Source of the DNA: Chloroflexota bacterium | GTDB taxonomy: Bacteria; Chloroflexota; Limnocylindria; QHBO01 | Direction of reading: 5' to 3' | NCBI GenBank assembly: GCA_025699005.1 | Contig: JAILWI010000001.1 | Span: 186,001 to 250,000 of the forward strand | Length of the DNA: 64,000 bases | In this document: piece after piece, positions 36,237-44,599 of the stretch | Position numbering within the stretch: position 1 is the stretch's first letter | Layout: each line of letters opens with the position of its first letter | The notes under the pieces: model-generated | What the model was told of the DNA's origin: nothing | What the model saw: only the letters and a program-made list of their open reading frames with translations | Databases searched by the model: none | Translations under genes and position numbers: made by a program

Positions 36237-37805
36237 ATGGACTCTCGCACTCCCCGCCGGCGCAGGAGCTCGATGACAGCCTTCGTCGTCGCCCTCGCCT
36301 TGGCACTGGCGCTCCCCGCCGCGTCACTCGGCAAGGCGCCCAGCGGCTTCAGAACCGCTGAAGGCGCATACATCACCCCGACATCGCCGAACACCAAGGT
36401 GATCCCCCTCATCACGGTGGGAGAGAACGCCGGCGTCGACGGGTTCACGTTCGAGGGAATCCCGGACGGGATCGGCATCGCGCCCGTGGATGGCCAGCGC
36501 AGCCAGATGGACGTGTTCGTCGCGCATGAGCAGTCGACCGTCCCGTTCCGGAACGAACGAGACCATGAGGACGCCTCGGTATCCCGCCTCCGCGTCGATT
36601 TCAGCAAGCCCAACCATCCCGTCATCGTGGACGCCTCCGTCCCGCTGGGACCGGAGGAGGGATTCATTCGCTTCTGCTCGGCCTTCATGGCCGGGCCCCA
36701 GCACGGCTTCGACAACTACACGTTCCTGCTGAACGAGGAGTCGAACGACGTCATCCCCGTTCCCGCCGGAGCGGTGTACGGGTCGGATCCGTCGGTGGCG
36801 CCGAATCGACAGGCCGGGTACGCGGTGTACCTCGACACGGAGACCGGTGAGTTCGATGCGCTGGCCAGCCTCGGCCGCCACAACCACGAGAACACGGTCA
36901 TCGTGCCCGGTGGGTGGAGCGACCTCGTCTCGCTGAGCGGCGACGACACGTTCACCTTCCCGTCCACCGAGGCTCGGCCGAACCTCAGCCAGCTCTACAT
37001 GAGCCTGAGCGACGACGCCGACGCGTTCTTGAACGATGACTCGACGCTGTACGGCTTCCAGGTCACCGGCACCCCCGGCGTCGTGGACCCGGACGATCCG
37101 TTCAACGACGCGAACGACTACTTCGAGATCCAGCCGGGCGACACGTGGAGCGGGCGGTTCATTCCGATCCCCGATGACGTGGCGCGCGGACTGACCGACA
37201 AGAAGCCGCAGGACGCCCTCGAAGACTGGTCGAACGAGAACAACGTGTTCCAGTTCATCCGCGTCGAGGACATCGCCTACGACCTCAACAACCCGCGCGT
37301 GGTCTACGTTGCCGACACCGGCAACTCGCGCCTCTTCGAGAGCGAGACCACTGGTCGGCTGTGGCGTCTCGGCTCGAGCGATCCGCGGAACGCCAATGCC
37401 TCCGCGTCCAACGGTCGAATCTTCAAGCTCGTGATGAACGCGTCCAACCCGACCGTGGTCGACGAGTTCAGCGTGCTCGCTGACGCCGCCGATGTCGGGT
37501 TCGCGAAGCCGGACAACATCGACACGAGTGCCCGGAGCCTCATGGTCCAGGAGGACAACGACGGCGCCAAGATCTGGCGCTACGACCTCCGCAAGGGCAC
37601 CTGGTCCGTCGTCGCCACGGTGAACGACCCGGAGGGCGAGTCGAGCGGGATCGTGGACGCCTCCGCCTGGCTCGGGCCGGGCTGGTGGGTCCTCGACGTC
37701 CAGGCGCACGGCAGCGACCAGCAGGTGTTCAGTGGACCCGGAGAGCTTCCGCTCGTGAAGCGCGAGGACGGACAGCTGCTGCTGATGCGGGTGCCGGGCA
37801 GCTGA
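36237..37805 (+). CDS. secreted PhoX-like (DUF839) protein
   Basis: 522 residues. The ATG at 36237 follows AAGGAG (36222-36227). An Arg-rich start and a hydrophobic segment to about residue 32 form a signal peptide. The mature part resembles DUF839/PhoX proteins: HEQSTVPF early, LNEES, LGRHNHENTVIV, FIRVEDIAYD and VYVADTGNSRL, consistent with a beta-propeller. PhoX binds Ca and Fe and is a phosphatase; whether the metal ligands are complete cannot be checked here. Followed by a terminator. Confidence 0.78.
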   Translation: MDSRTPRRRRSSMTAFVVALALALALPAASLGKAPSGFRTAEGAYITPTSPNTKVIPLITVGENAGVDGFTFEGIPDGIGIAPVDGQRSQMDVFVAHEQSTVPFRNERDHEDASVSRLRVDFSKPNHPVIVDASVPLGPEEGFIRFCSAFMAGPQHGFDNYTFLLNEESNDVIPVPAGAVYGSDPSVAPNRQAGYAVYLDTETGEFDALASLGRHNHENTVIVPGGWSDLVSLSGDDTFTFPSTEARPNLSQLYMSLSDDADAFLNDDSTLYGFQVTGTPGVVDPDDPFNDANDYFEIQPGDTWSGRFIPIPDDVARGLTDKKPQDALEDWSNENNVFQFIRVEDIAYDLNNPRVVYVADTGNSRLFESETTGRLWRLGSSDPRNANASASNGRIFKLVMNASNPTVVDEFSVLADAADVGFAKPDNIDTSARSLMVQEDNDGAKIWRYDLRKGTWSVVATVNDPEGESSGIVDASAWLGPGWWVLDVQAHGSDQQVFSGPGELPLVKREDGQLLLMRVPGS

Positions 37806-37833
37806 TCGGCTGACGCGTCACACCTCTGACAGG

Positions 37834-37866
37834 GAGAGCCGTCCGGTCCGCCGGGCGGCTCTCTTC
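37834..37866 (+). terminator. terminator hairpin after the PhoX-like gene
   Basis: GAGAGCCG (37834-37841) pairs with CGGCTCTC (37856-37863) around a 14-nt loop, followed by TTC. It lies between convergent genes (PhoX-like and toroid-like) and may serve both. Confidence 0.6.
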
Positions 37867-37887
37867 ATGCCCGGGACTCGGCAGAGC

Positions 37888-38799
37888 TCAGCCTTCGCGG
37901 CCGGCCCACCGGAGGACGCGCAGGGCGCGATGCGTGAGCCATCGGCTCGGGCTGCCCACCGTCTCGCCGAGGTCGAGATGCGACGCCTCGTGGTAGGACG
38001 TCTCGAGCGGCCAGCGGCCATCGGCGTCGCGCTTCGACTCGAGGACGTCCAGCGCTTCGGTCATCCGCACGTCGGGCTCGGCGCGCGCCGCCCGCAGATA
38101 GTCGAGCACGCGCAGGACGTCGTACTCCCACGAGTAAGGGAAGCCGATCTGGAGCCACCGCGTCTGGCCGATCGCACCGTCGGAGGCACGCCGCAGCAGA
38201 CGCCGGTCGAGCAGGTACTCCTCGCCGCGTCCGCGGGCCGCGGTGACCTCATGGGCTCCACCGTTGTACCGCTCGTACTCGAGCAACCCCTCGAGGACGT
38301 TCAGCGTCGTGTCGAACGATCCGCGCGTCGAGCCACTCTCCTGCTCGCAGTTCCACCCTCCATCGGCCATCTGCTCTGCCAGCAGGCGGTCGACGATCGC
38401 ACGCACGTCCTTTCCGAAGAAGGAGCCGATCGCGACGACGCGGCCGTTGATGCAGGGCTCCACCTCACCGTCGAAGAACCGGAAGGTGTCGTCGTAGTCC
38501 CATCGCGCGACCTCGTGGACCGGCGCGATCGCCCGCTGGACCTCGGCGCCGTGCGGCTCGGGCCCGAGCAGATGGAGCAGGTGGAGCGAGTCGAACGTTC
38601 CGGTGCCGCGCGGAAAGAAGGTGCCGCCGCCCCAGCGTCCGTCCGGGTCCTGCGTGGCAAGCAGCTCGGCACCCCAGCCCTCGTCCACGACCTTCGCGCG
38701 CTCGGCGGCGACCTGTTCGGGCGGCGCATCAGCGAGGTCGCGCAGCACCTGCCAGCGCAGCGCCGGATCGGAATCGAGCAGCCAATCGACCACGGTCAT
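37888..38799 (-). CDS. prenyltransferase/squalene-cyclase-like toroid protein, unknown function
   Basis: 303 residues with repeated helical units containing DGGW/DGRW-type motifs (QDPDGRWGGG, MADGGWNCEQ, RDADGRWPLE), as in alpha/alpha-toroid proteins related to squalene cyclases. The catalytic DxDD of cyclases is not seen, so enzyme activity is uncertain. ATG at 38799 has GAGGGGA upstream. It ends the stretch before the PhoX-like terminator. Confidence 0.75.
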   Translation of the reverse strand: MTVVDWLLDSDPALRWQVLRDLADAPPEQVAAERAKVVDEGWGAELLATQDPDGRWGGGTFFPRGTGTFDSLHLLHLLGPEPHGAEVQRAIAPVHEVARWDYDDTFRFFDGEVEPCINGRVVAIGSFFGKDVRAIVDRLLAEQMADGGWNCEQESGSTRGSFDTTLNVLEGLLEYERYNGGAHEVTAARGRGEEYLLDRRLLRRASDGAIGQTRWLQIGFPYSWEYDVLRVLDYLRAARAEPDVRMTEALDVLESKRDADGRWPLETSYHEASHLDLGETVGSPSRWLTHRALRVLRWAGREG

Positions 38800-38826
38800 C
38801 CGTCGGGTCCCCTCTCTGCTGCGGTG

Positions 38827-38902
38827 TGGAGGGCCGTGTGGGATTCGAACCCACGACACGAGGATTAAAAGTCCCCTGCTCTAACCGCTGAGCTAACGGC
38901 CC
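38827..38902 (-). tRNA. tRNA-Lys (anticodon UUU)
   Basis: Cloverleaf on the minus strand: acceptor GGGCCGT/ACGGCCC, D-arm GCTC...GAGC, anticodon loop CTTTTAA, T-arm GTGGG-TTCGAAT-CCCAC. CCA is encoded after a discriminator U, which is unusual for tRNA-Lys (normally A or G). Its first 10 bases overlap the end of the NfeD-like gene. Confidence 0.95.
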
Positions 38903-39252
38903 GCGGGTTCAGGATACGGCTCAGGCTCGTGCTCGACCACGAGGGTTGCCCCATCGCGCGCCACGACCCGGATCCGCGAATCGGTCTCCGCGCCCGCCGT
39001 GCACCGGGCGCGCCACACCTCGCCCCGGACGCGCACCTCGCCGTCCGGCCGGCACGGCCCGAGTGTCCGTCCGATCGCGCCGATGAGTGCTTCCGAACCG
39101 GCCGACGGCGCACGTCGTCGCAGGAGCCGGATGGCCACGATCGTCTCGCCGACCTCGAGGAGGATCCCGGTCGCCAGGGCAAGGATCCCCCACGGCGCGG
39201 GCAGGAAGAAGACGAAGAGCAGGAATCCGACGAAGATGAACACGGACACCAT
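38893..39252 (-). CDS. NfeD-like membrane protein
   Basis: 119 residues from the ATG at 39252 (a GTG at 39306 would add 18 residues). Two hydrophobic helices and a C-terminal OB-like domain (LIGAIGRTLGPC, VRVRGEVWRARC), the layout of short NfeD proteins that partner membrane SPFH proteins. Its stop lies inside the tRNA-Lys gene: the coding sequence overlaps 10 bp of the tRNA. Confidence 0.75.
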   Translation of the reverse strand: MVSVFIFVGFLLFVFFLPAPWGILALATGILLEVGETIVAIRLLRRRAPSAGSEALIGAIGRTLGPCRPDGEVRVRGEVWRARCTAGAETDSRIRVVARDGATLVVEHEPEPYPEPAGR

Positions 39253-39374
39253 TGTCGCTGCGACGGCGATGCCCCCGCAGACCGGCGCCCAGCTCACGAT
39301 CGCCACGGCCTCACGGAGGCCGGCGTTCCCTGGCTGCTGTGGCGCCGCGCGGTGACGGGCGCGCGGGGGGCGCG

Positions 39375-40238
39375 CTAGGAAGCCTGAAGGAGGCGGCCCA
39401 GAGCGTCGACCGCAGACGCGAGGTCGGCAGGGAGCCGCTCAGCGAGTCCGGCCGGGAGCTGGGAGGCCGCCTTGCCTCCGACCGCGACGATCAACCCGGG
39501 ATGAGCCGCGCGAAGCGCCTCGACGGCTTCGCTCGCCGTGGCCGCGTCCGCAGGCGTCGGCGCGCCGATCACCACGCATCGTGCCGAGGTCTGACGGACC
39601 GCGGCGAGCCACGATTCGAGTGGGACGTCGGCGCCGAGGTACGTCGTGCGAACTCCCGCCCGCCGAAGTGCGGTCGCGAATGCGAGGGCCGGCAGCTCGT
39701 GCCGCGCCCCGCGCGGCAGCCCGACGAGGACGGGAGGACCGTCCGCGCCGCGGCCCGCGGCCTCGAACGCGGCACCCAGGCGACGGAGGGCGGCCGCGGA
39801 CGCCGCGTGCTCGCCGGCCACGTCCACCTCGCCGCGCTCCCAGGCATCACCGAGCGCGTGCAGCGCCGGATAGAGGCGTTCCTCGACGATCCGCTCGAAC
39901 GACCCGGTGGCGAACATGTCGTCGAGGGCTCGCTCGATGGCGGCCCCGTCCACGTGGCTGGCGGCCGTCACGAGATCGACGGCCGTGGTCGCAGCGGCAG
40001 GCTCAGCCGGGCCGGGGATCGTGCCGCCGGCAAGGACGCGGTCGGCCGCCTGGCGGGGGGACCAGCCCCCGTCGACCAGGAATCGCATCTTCCGCAGCCG
40101 GTCGATGGCCTCGTCGTCGTAGAGACGGTAGCCCGACTCGGTCCGGGTGGGGGTGACGATCCCATAGCGGCGTTCCCAGGCACGAAGCAGGGGAACGCCG
40201 ATCCCCGTGCGCTGGGCGGCTTGTTTGATGGTGTACAT
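39375..40238 (-). CDS. MerR-type regulator with B12-binding domain (CarH/LitR-like)
   Basis: 287 residues. N-terminal MerR helix-turn-helix (YTIKQAAQRTGIGVPLLRAWERRYGI), then a helical bundle and a cobalamin-binding Rossmann-like domain (YLGADVPLESW). The helical bundle has W-x9-EH (Trp133, Glu143, His144), the marker of AdoB12-dependent light sensors such as CarH. The lower-ligand His180 sits in ARHELP instead of ExHxxG, so two flanking positions differ. ATG at 40238 is used; 40253 is also possible. Divergent from an ECF sigma gene, as LitR is from LitS in Streptomyces. Confidence 0.88.
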   Translation of the reverse strand: MYTIKQAAQRTGIGVPLLRAWERRYGIVTPTRTESGYRLYDDEAIDRLRKMRFLVDGGWSPRQAADRVLAGGTIPGPAEPAAATTAVDLVTAASHVDGAAIERALDDMFATGSFERIVEERLYPALHALGDAWERGEVDVAGEHAASAAALRRLGAAFEAAGRGADGPPVLVGLPRGARHELPALAFATALRRAGVRTTYLGADVPLESWLAAVRQTSARCVVIGAPTPADAATASEAVEALRAAHPGLIVAVGGKAASQLPAGLAERLPADLASAVDALGRLLQAS

Positions 40239-40268
40239 GCTATGTCGAAGCATACCATGGACAAAGAC

Positions 40269-40298
40269 TTGACATGCAAGAGCCTGCACCGCTACAGT
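40269..40298 (+). promoter_or_regulatory. promoter of the ECF sigma gene, in the CarH-like/sigma intergenic region
   Basis: TTGACA (40269-40274), 18-bp spacer, TACAGT (40293-40298). The hexamer ACATGC occurs at 40235-40240 and again at 40272-40277, the second overlapping the -35, a possible recognition element for the divergent MerR-type protein. The ATG is 7 bp after the -10, so the transcript would be leaderless or nearly so. Confidence 0.6.
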
Positions 40299-40305
40299 GC
40301 TCGTC

Positions 40306-40956
40306 ATGAATCAACAAACCTTGGACACGAGCCCAACGGACTACGAGCTGATGGAGCGCATCCGATCGGGAGACGAGGCCTCGCTGGCGGTCTTCTACGA
40401 TCGCCATCATCTCGTCGCCTTCCGTGTCGCGATGCGCGTCGTGCGTGACCGTGGCCGTGCCGAGGATGTCCTCCAGGAGTCGTTCCTGTCCGCGTGGCGC
40501 AAGGCCGCGTCGTACAAGCCCGGGCGAGGCGCGCCGAAGTCGTGGCTGATGGGGATCGTTCGCAACCGAGCCATCGACACGCTCCGGTCCCTGAAGGACC
40601 CCGTCGCCGATGATGAGGCCGTGCTCGCGGTGACGCCGGCCGATGGCCCGGGCGTGGCCGAGGAGGTCGACGCGCGTCTCGAGGCCGAGCGGGTACGCGC
40701 CGCGATCAACGCCCTCCCCGAGGACCAGCGTGTCGCCGTGACGATCGCGTTCCTCGAGGGACGGACCCACGCCGAGATCGCGCGCGACCTTGGCGTCCCG
40801 CTCGGAACCGTTCACGGCCGCGTGCGCCTGGGCCTGCGCCGCATGCGCGCCTACCTGGCAGCGGAAGGGTTCGACCCGGCTCTCACGGCGGACGGTGCCG
40901 GATTCGGTGCTATCATGGCCCAGCCGTCACCGAGCCCGCAGCCCACGGCTGTCTGA
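40306..40956 (+). CDS. ECF-type sigma factor next to the CarH-like regulator
   Basis: 216 residues. Region 2 (YDRHHLVAFRVAMRVVRDRGRAEDVLQ) and region 4 (LPEDQRVAVTIAFLEGRTHAEIARDLGVPLGTVHGR). The C-terminal 25 residues are low complexity. No anti-sigma gene follows; control is more likely transcriptional, through the divergent B12 regulator. Genes under its control are not visible here (no carotenoid genes in the window). Confidence 0.92.
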   Translation: MNQQTLDTSPTDYELMERIRSGDEASLAVFYDRHHLVAFRVAMRVVRDRGRAEDVLQESFLSAWRKAASYKPGRGAPKSWLMGIVRNRAIDTLRSLKDPVADDEAVLAVTPADGPGVAEEVDARLEAERVRAAINALPEDQRVAVTIAFLEGRTHAEIARDLGVPLGTVHGRVRLGLRRMRAYLAAEGFDPALTADGAGFGAIMAQPSPSPQPTAV

Positions 40957-41039
40957 GGCACGGAATCGGCAAAACCCGGCACTCGAGATCCTGTTGCGCA
41001 GACGCGTGCCAGCATCGGAACACGCACGCTGGTGAACCC

Positions 41040-42266
41040 GTGAAGGTCCTGCTCATCGGTACCGGAACCGTGGGTGAGGCGATTGCCCGCCTGTCGGCCG
41101 ACCGCGATTGGCGCGAGGTGATGATCCTCGCCGACTACGACGAGCGACGCGCCCGCACCCTCGCCGACTCCCTCGGTGGCGCTCCCGGATTCGTTGCCGC
41201 CCAGATCGACGCCCGCGATGCATCGGCCGTCGCCGAGCTCGCTCGCGCCCACGACGTCGATCTCGTCATGAATGCCGTCGATCCCCAGTTCGTCATGCCG
41301 ATCTTCAACGGCGCCCTCGACGCCGGCGTCAACTACATGGACATGGCCGTCAGCCTGTCGAAGCCGCATCCGGATCGCCCGTATGAGGTGCCGGGCGTCA
41401 AGCTCGGCGACGAGCAGTTCGCGAGGGCCGGCGAGTGGGAGTCCCGGGGCAAGCTCGCGCTGGTCGGAATGGGGATGGACCCGGGACTGACCGACGTGTT
41501 CGCCGCGCACGCCGCAAAGCACGACTTCGACGAGGTGCAGGAGGTGCACGTTCGCGACGGCGGCGACCTCGAGATCCCGGGCTTCGCCTTCGCCCCCGTC
41601 TTCAGCATCTGGACGACGATCGAGGAGTGCCTCAACCCGCCGGTCATCTGGGCCGATGGCGACTGGCACACCACCGAGCCGTTCAGTGGTCCCGAGTCCT
41701 TCCCCTTCCCCGAGGGCATCGGCCCGGTCGAGTGCGTCAACGTCGAGCACGAGGAGGTCCTTCTCATCCCGCGCTGGATCGAGACGCGAAAGGCGACCTT
41801 CAAGTACGCGCTCGGCGACGACTTCATCGACAAGCTGAAGACGATCCATGCGCTGGGCATGGACCGCACGGATCGAGTGACCGTCAAGGGCGTAGAGGTC
41901 GCGCCGCGCGACGTCCTGGCTGCCATCACCCCCGACCCGATCAGCCTCGGCGACAAGTTCCGTGGACGCGCCGTCGTCGGCACCTGGGTCATCGGCTCGA
42001 AGGACGGCAAGCCGCGGGAGACCTTCGCCTACCAGATGGCCGACGCGGAGGAGATCTGGGCAAAGCACCGACTCCAGGTGGTCGGATGGCAGACCGGCTT
42101 CAATCCAGTCATCGCCATGGAGTTGCTGGCCGAGGGCGCCTGGACCGGCGCCGGCGTCCTGGGCCCCGAGGCGTTCGATCCCGACCCGTATCTCGCGCTG
42201 CTCGACCGCCACGGGATCCACCACGCGGTCACCGAGATGGAGCCGGGCGCGCACCGCCCCACCTGA
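41040..42266 (+). CDS. saccharopine dehydrogenase-family oxidoreductase
   Basis: 408 residues with a Rossmann NAD(P) site at the N-terminus (VLLIGTGTVGEAIARL) and the saccharopine dehydrogenase C-terminal layout (VGMGMDPGLTDVFAAHAAK; DGGDLEIPG). Family members act on saccharopine, carboxynorspermidine or homospermidine; the substrate cannot be told apart here. GTG start. Confidence 0.85.
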   Translation: MKVLLIGTGTVGEAIARLSADRDWREVMILADYDERRARTLADSLGGAPGFVAAQIDARDASAVAELARAHDVDLVMNAVDPQFVMPIFNGALDAGVNYMDMAVSLSKPHPDRPYEVPGVKLGDEQFARAGEWESRGKLALVGMGMDPGLTDVFAAHAAKHDFDEVQEVHVRDGGDLEIPGFAFAPVFSIWTTIEECLNPPVIWADGDWHTTEPFSGPESFPFPEGIGPVECVNVEHEEVLLIPRWIETRKATFKYALGDDFIDKLKTIHALGMDRTDRVTVKGVEVAPRDVLAAITPDPISLGDKFRGRAVVGTWVIGSKDGKPRETFAYQMADAEEIWAKHRLQVVGWQTGFNPVIAMELLAEGAWTGAGVLGPEAFDPDPYLALLDRHGIHHAVTEMEPGAHRPT

Positions 42267-42397
42267 CCTACGTCATTCGCGACGGCGATACGGTCTGGCG
42301 TCCCGCGATCGACGTGAACCGGATCGTTCTCGGCGGGCAGGTCGTGGCGATCGTGGCATTGCTCGTCCTGCGCTCGGTGCTCCGGCGCCGCGCCTGA
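42263..42397 (+). CDS. small single-helix protein, start uncertain
   Basis: 44 residues if translated from CTG at 42263, which overlaps the previous stop as CTGA. Soluble part TYVIRDGDTVWRPAIDVNRI is followed by a hydrophobic helix and a basic end. No ATG, GTG or TTG in this frame gives a complete N-terminus; a GTG at 42314 would leave only 27 residues. The charge and hydrophobicity pattern looks like a real membrane peptide, but the start codon is unproved. Confidence 0.35.
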   Translation: MTYVIRDGDTVWRPAIDVNRIVLGGQVVAIVALLVLRSVLRRRA

Positions 42398-42439
42398 CCA
42401 CGTTTGACCGATGTCCACCCCGCCACTAGCATGGGCGGT

Positions 42440-42514
<75 letters not shown>

Positions 42515-42532
42515 ACAGCACCGCGCGCAATC

Positions 42533-42558
42533 GAGCCCCGCTTCGGCGGGGCTCTTGC
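42533..42558 (+). terminator. terminator of tRNA-fMet
   Basis: Perfect 9-bp stem GAGCCCCGC / GCGGGGCTC with a TTCG tetraloop, followed by TTGC. The UUCG loop makes it very stable. Confidence 0.85.
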
Positions 42559-42631
42559 GTTGCCGCCGGTTCGGTACAATGCGGCGGCCTAGTCCGCCCC
42601 GAGCGAGCCCGCAGGAGGGTGCACGCGCCCG

Positions 42632-44116
42632 ATGACGGTTCAAGCCAATCCGAAGAAGATGCGTCCGTACGACGCACCGCCCAAGCGCCGCCGACGGCTG
42701 ATCCCCGATGCGCCGGACAGCGCCGCCGCCGGGTTCTTCGTCGTGGCCGCGCTGTGGCTGGCCGTGGCGACCGGCATCGGCGCCCTGGCGATCGGCCTGC
42801 GCCTCGTCGACTTCGGCTTCTCGTTCCCGCTCGGCGTCTTCGATCTGAGCTTCACCGTCGACGAGCGACGCGTCGACGCCGCGTTCATGGCGGCCACCGT
42901 GTACGGCTGGCTCTCGAACGCCGGCTTCGCGGCCATCGCCTTCATGACGCCCCGCCTGCTGGGCCGCCCGCTGGCCATGGGCCCGGCCTTCTTCGGCGGG
43001 CTCGCCATCTGGAACATGAGCCTGGCCGGGGGCCTTGCCGCCCTCTACGTCTTCGACCTGGGGCCGAGCGCCCCGCTCGCCGCGCTGCCGTGGCTTATGG
43101 ACGGTGGCCTCGCGACCGGTGCGCTGCTCGTCACCGCCGGCTTCTTCGCCACCGTCGCCCCGGCCCTGCGCAGCGCGTACATCAGCATCTGGTTCGCCGG
43201 TGTGGCACTCCTGGGCCTGATGGGGCTCGTTGGCCTGAACGCGCTGGTCGGCCTCCTCGACTGGTTCATCGGCCTCGACGAGTTGCTGGTCGCCCTGGCC
43301 TCCGCCTTCGTCGACCGCGGTCTCATCGTGCTGTGGCTGCTCGGAATGGCGTACGCCACGCTCCACTACGTCGTGCCGCGCGCGGCGACCCAGCCGCTCC
43401 ACTCGGCCGGAACGGCGCTGCTGACCTTCCTCACCTGGCTCGCCCTGGCGCCGATCGCTGCCGTCGCGGTGCTCGTCGATCCGGTCATCCCGTTCTTCGT
43501 CACGAGCGCCGGCGTCGTCGCCACGATCCTGCTCCTCGTGCCGGCCTCGCTGGCACTCGTCAACCTGGCGCAGAGCATGCGCGGCCGCTGGACCCTGGTG
43601 TTCGGTGCGGGGGCCGCCGCGTTCGCCGTGGTTGGCCTCGCGTTCCTGTTCTCGGCCACGCTGCTGGAATCGATCGGCGCGCTGCGCGCCGTCGACGCCT
43701 TCCTGGGGCGGACCGACTGGGTCACAGGCGTGTTTCTGTGGGCCTCGTACGGGACGTTCACGTTCGCGGCCTTCGCCATGGCCGAGCACGCGGTTCCGCG
43801 GATCATGCGTCGCGCGTGGGGCGGCGGCTTCCTGTCCGGCGCGCAGCTGTGGCTCGCGTTCGGCGGCGTGACGATCGCCGGCCTGGCGCTCATGGGCGGC
43901 GGCCTCGCCGAGGGATCGCTGCTTGCGCAGGGGACACCCCCGGACCAGCTCGCGGCGGAGCTCCTGCCATACCGCGCCGTCGCGCTCGGCGGCATCGGCA
44001 TGCTGGCGCTCGCCGGGGTGGCGCTCGTCATCAACCTGTTCCTCATGTACACGAGCGCCCGACCGGCGAACTACGCCGTGCCGGGAGCGACCACCGCCAC
44101 CGCCGCAGGACACTGA
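42632..44116 (+). CDS. heme-copper oxidase subunit I-like membrane protein lacking heme and copper ligands
   Basis: 494 residues with about 12 hydrophobic helices and the helix and loop order of cbb3-type subunit I (VVPRAATQPLHS, RTDWVTG, AEHAVPRIMRR correspond to typical cbb3 segments). The six histidines that bind heme b, heme b3 and CuB are absent: helix II reads AAFMAATVYG, the CuB helix RGLIVLWL, the double-His position APIAAV and the helix X HVH position VFL. Only four His occur in the whole protein and none sits at a ligand place. The next gene encodes a cytochrome c, so it is probably a respiratory scaffold or transport protein. Its own promoter has TACAAT at 42575-42580. Confidence 0.75.
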   Translation: MTVQANPKKMRPYDAPPKRRRRLIPDAPDSAAAGFFVVAALWLAVATGIGALAIGLRLVDFGFSFPLGVFDLSFTVDERRVDAAFMAATVYGWLSNAGFAAIAFMTPRLLGRPLAMGPAFFGGLAIWNMSLAGGLAALYVFDLGPSAPLAALPWLMDGGLATGALLVTAGFFATVAPALRSAYISIWFAGVALLGLMGLVGLNALVGLLDWFIGLDELLVALASAFVDRGLIVLWLLGMAYATLHYVVPRAATQPLHSAGTALLTFLTWLALAPIAAVAVLVDPVIPFFVTSAGVVATILLLVPASLALVNLAQSMRGRWTLVFGAGAAAFAVVGLAFLFSATLLESIGALRAVDAFLGRTDWVTGVFLWASYGTFTFAAFAMAEHAVPRIMRRAWGGGFLSGAQLWLAFGGVTIAGLALMGGGLAEGSLLAQGTPPDQLAAELLPYRAVALGGIGMLALAGVALVINLFLMYTSARPANYAVPGATTATAAGH

Positions 44117-44119
44117 CCG

Positions 44120-44596
44120 ATGACTGTGCACACGCCGATCGAATCGAGCTCCCGCGGCGTGCCCCCCTGGGCACTCGGGCTCACCGTCTTCGTCTTCCTC
44201 GTCGGAGGCGTCTACTTCGCGTCGAACCTCGTCGGCGAGAATCCACCGTTCGCCATCCCGGGTGCCAGCGCTCCGGCCCCTTCGGGTGGGGCGCCGGACC
44301 CGGCCGTCGGGCAGGCGCTGACCGAGCAGGCCCAGCCGAGCTGCGCCTCGTGCCACGGGGCGGACCTCGGCGGCCAAGCAAGCTTCCCGAGCCTGCTCGG
44401 GATCGACGACGGGCCGGTCAGCGAGAACCTGCAGCAGCTGGCCGCCGACCACCCCGAGGACTGGGTCGCGCTGTGGATCGACGGGACCACGCCGGAGACC
44501 GAGGGGCTGAATCGCTTCGGCATGCCGGCGTTCGGCGAGCAGTTCAGCCCCGAGCAGATCGACGCCATCGTCGCCTACCTGCAGACGCTGCCGTAG
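44120..44596 (+). CDS. membrane-anchored monoheme cytochrome c
   Basis: 158 residues: an N-terminal membrane helix (about 17-36), a Pro/Gly/Ala linker, then a cytochrome c domain with CASCHG and an axial Met in GMPAFGEQ. It starts 3 bp after the oxidase-like gene, so it is very probably its partner. Heme attachment depends on the ccm system. Confidence 0.92.
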   Translation: MTVHTPIESSSRGVPPWALGLTVFVFLVGGVYFASNLVGENPPFAIPGASAPAPSGGAPDPAVGQALTEQAQPSCASCHGADLGGQASFPSLLGIDDGPVSENLQQLAADHPEDWVALWIDGTTPETEGLNRFGMPAFGEQFSPEQIDAIVAYLQTLP

Positions 44597-44599
44597 TCG

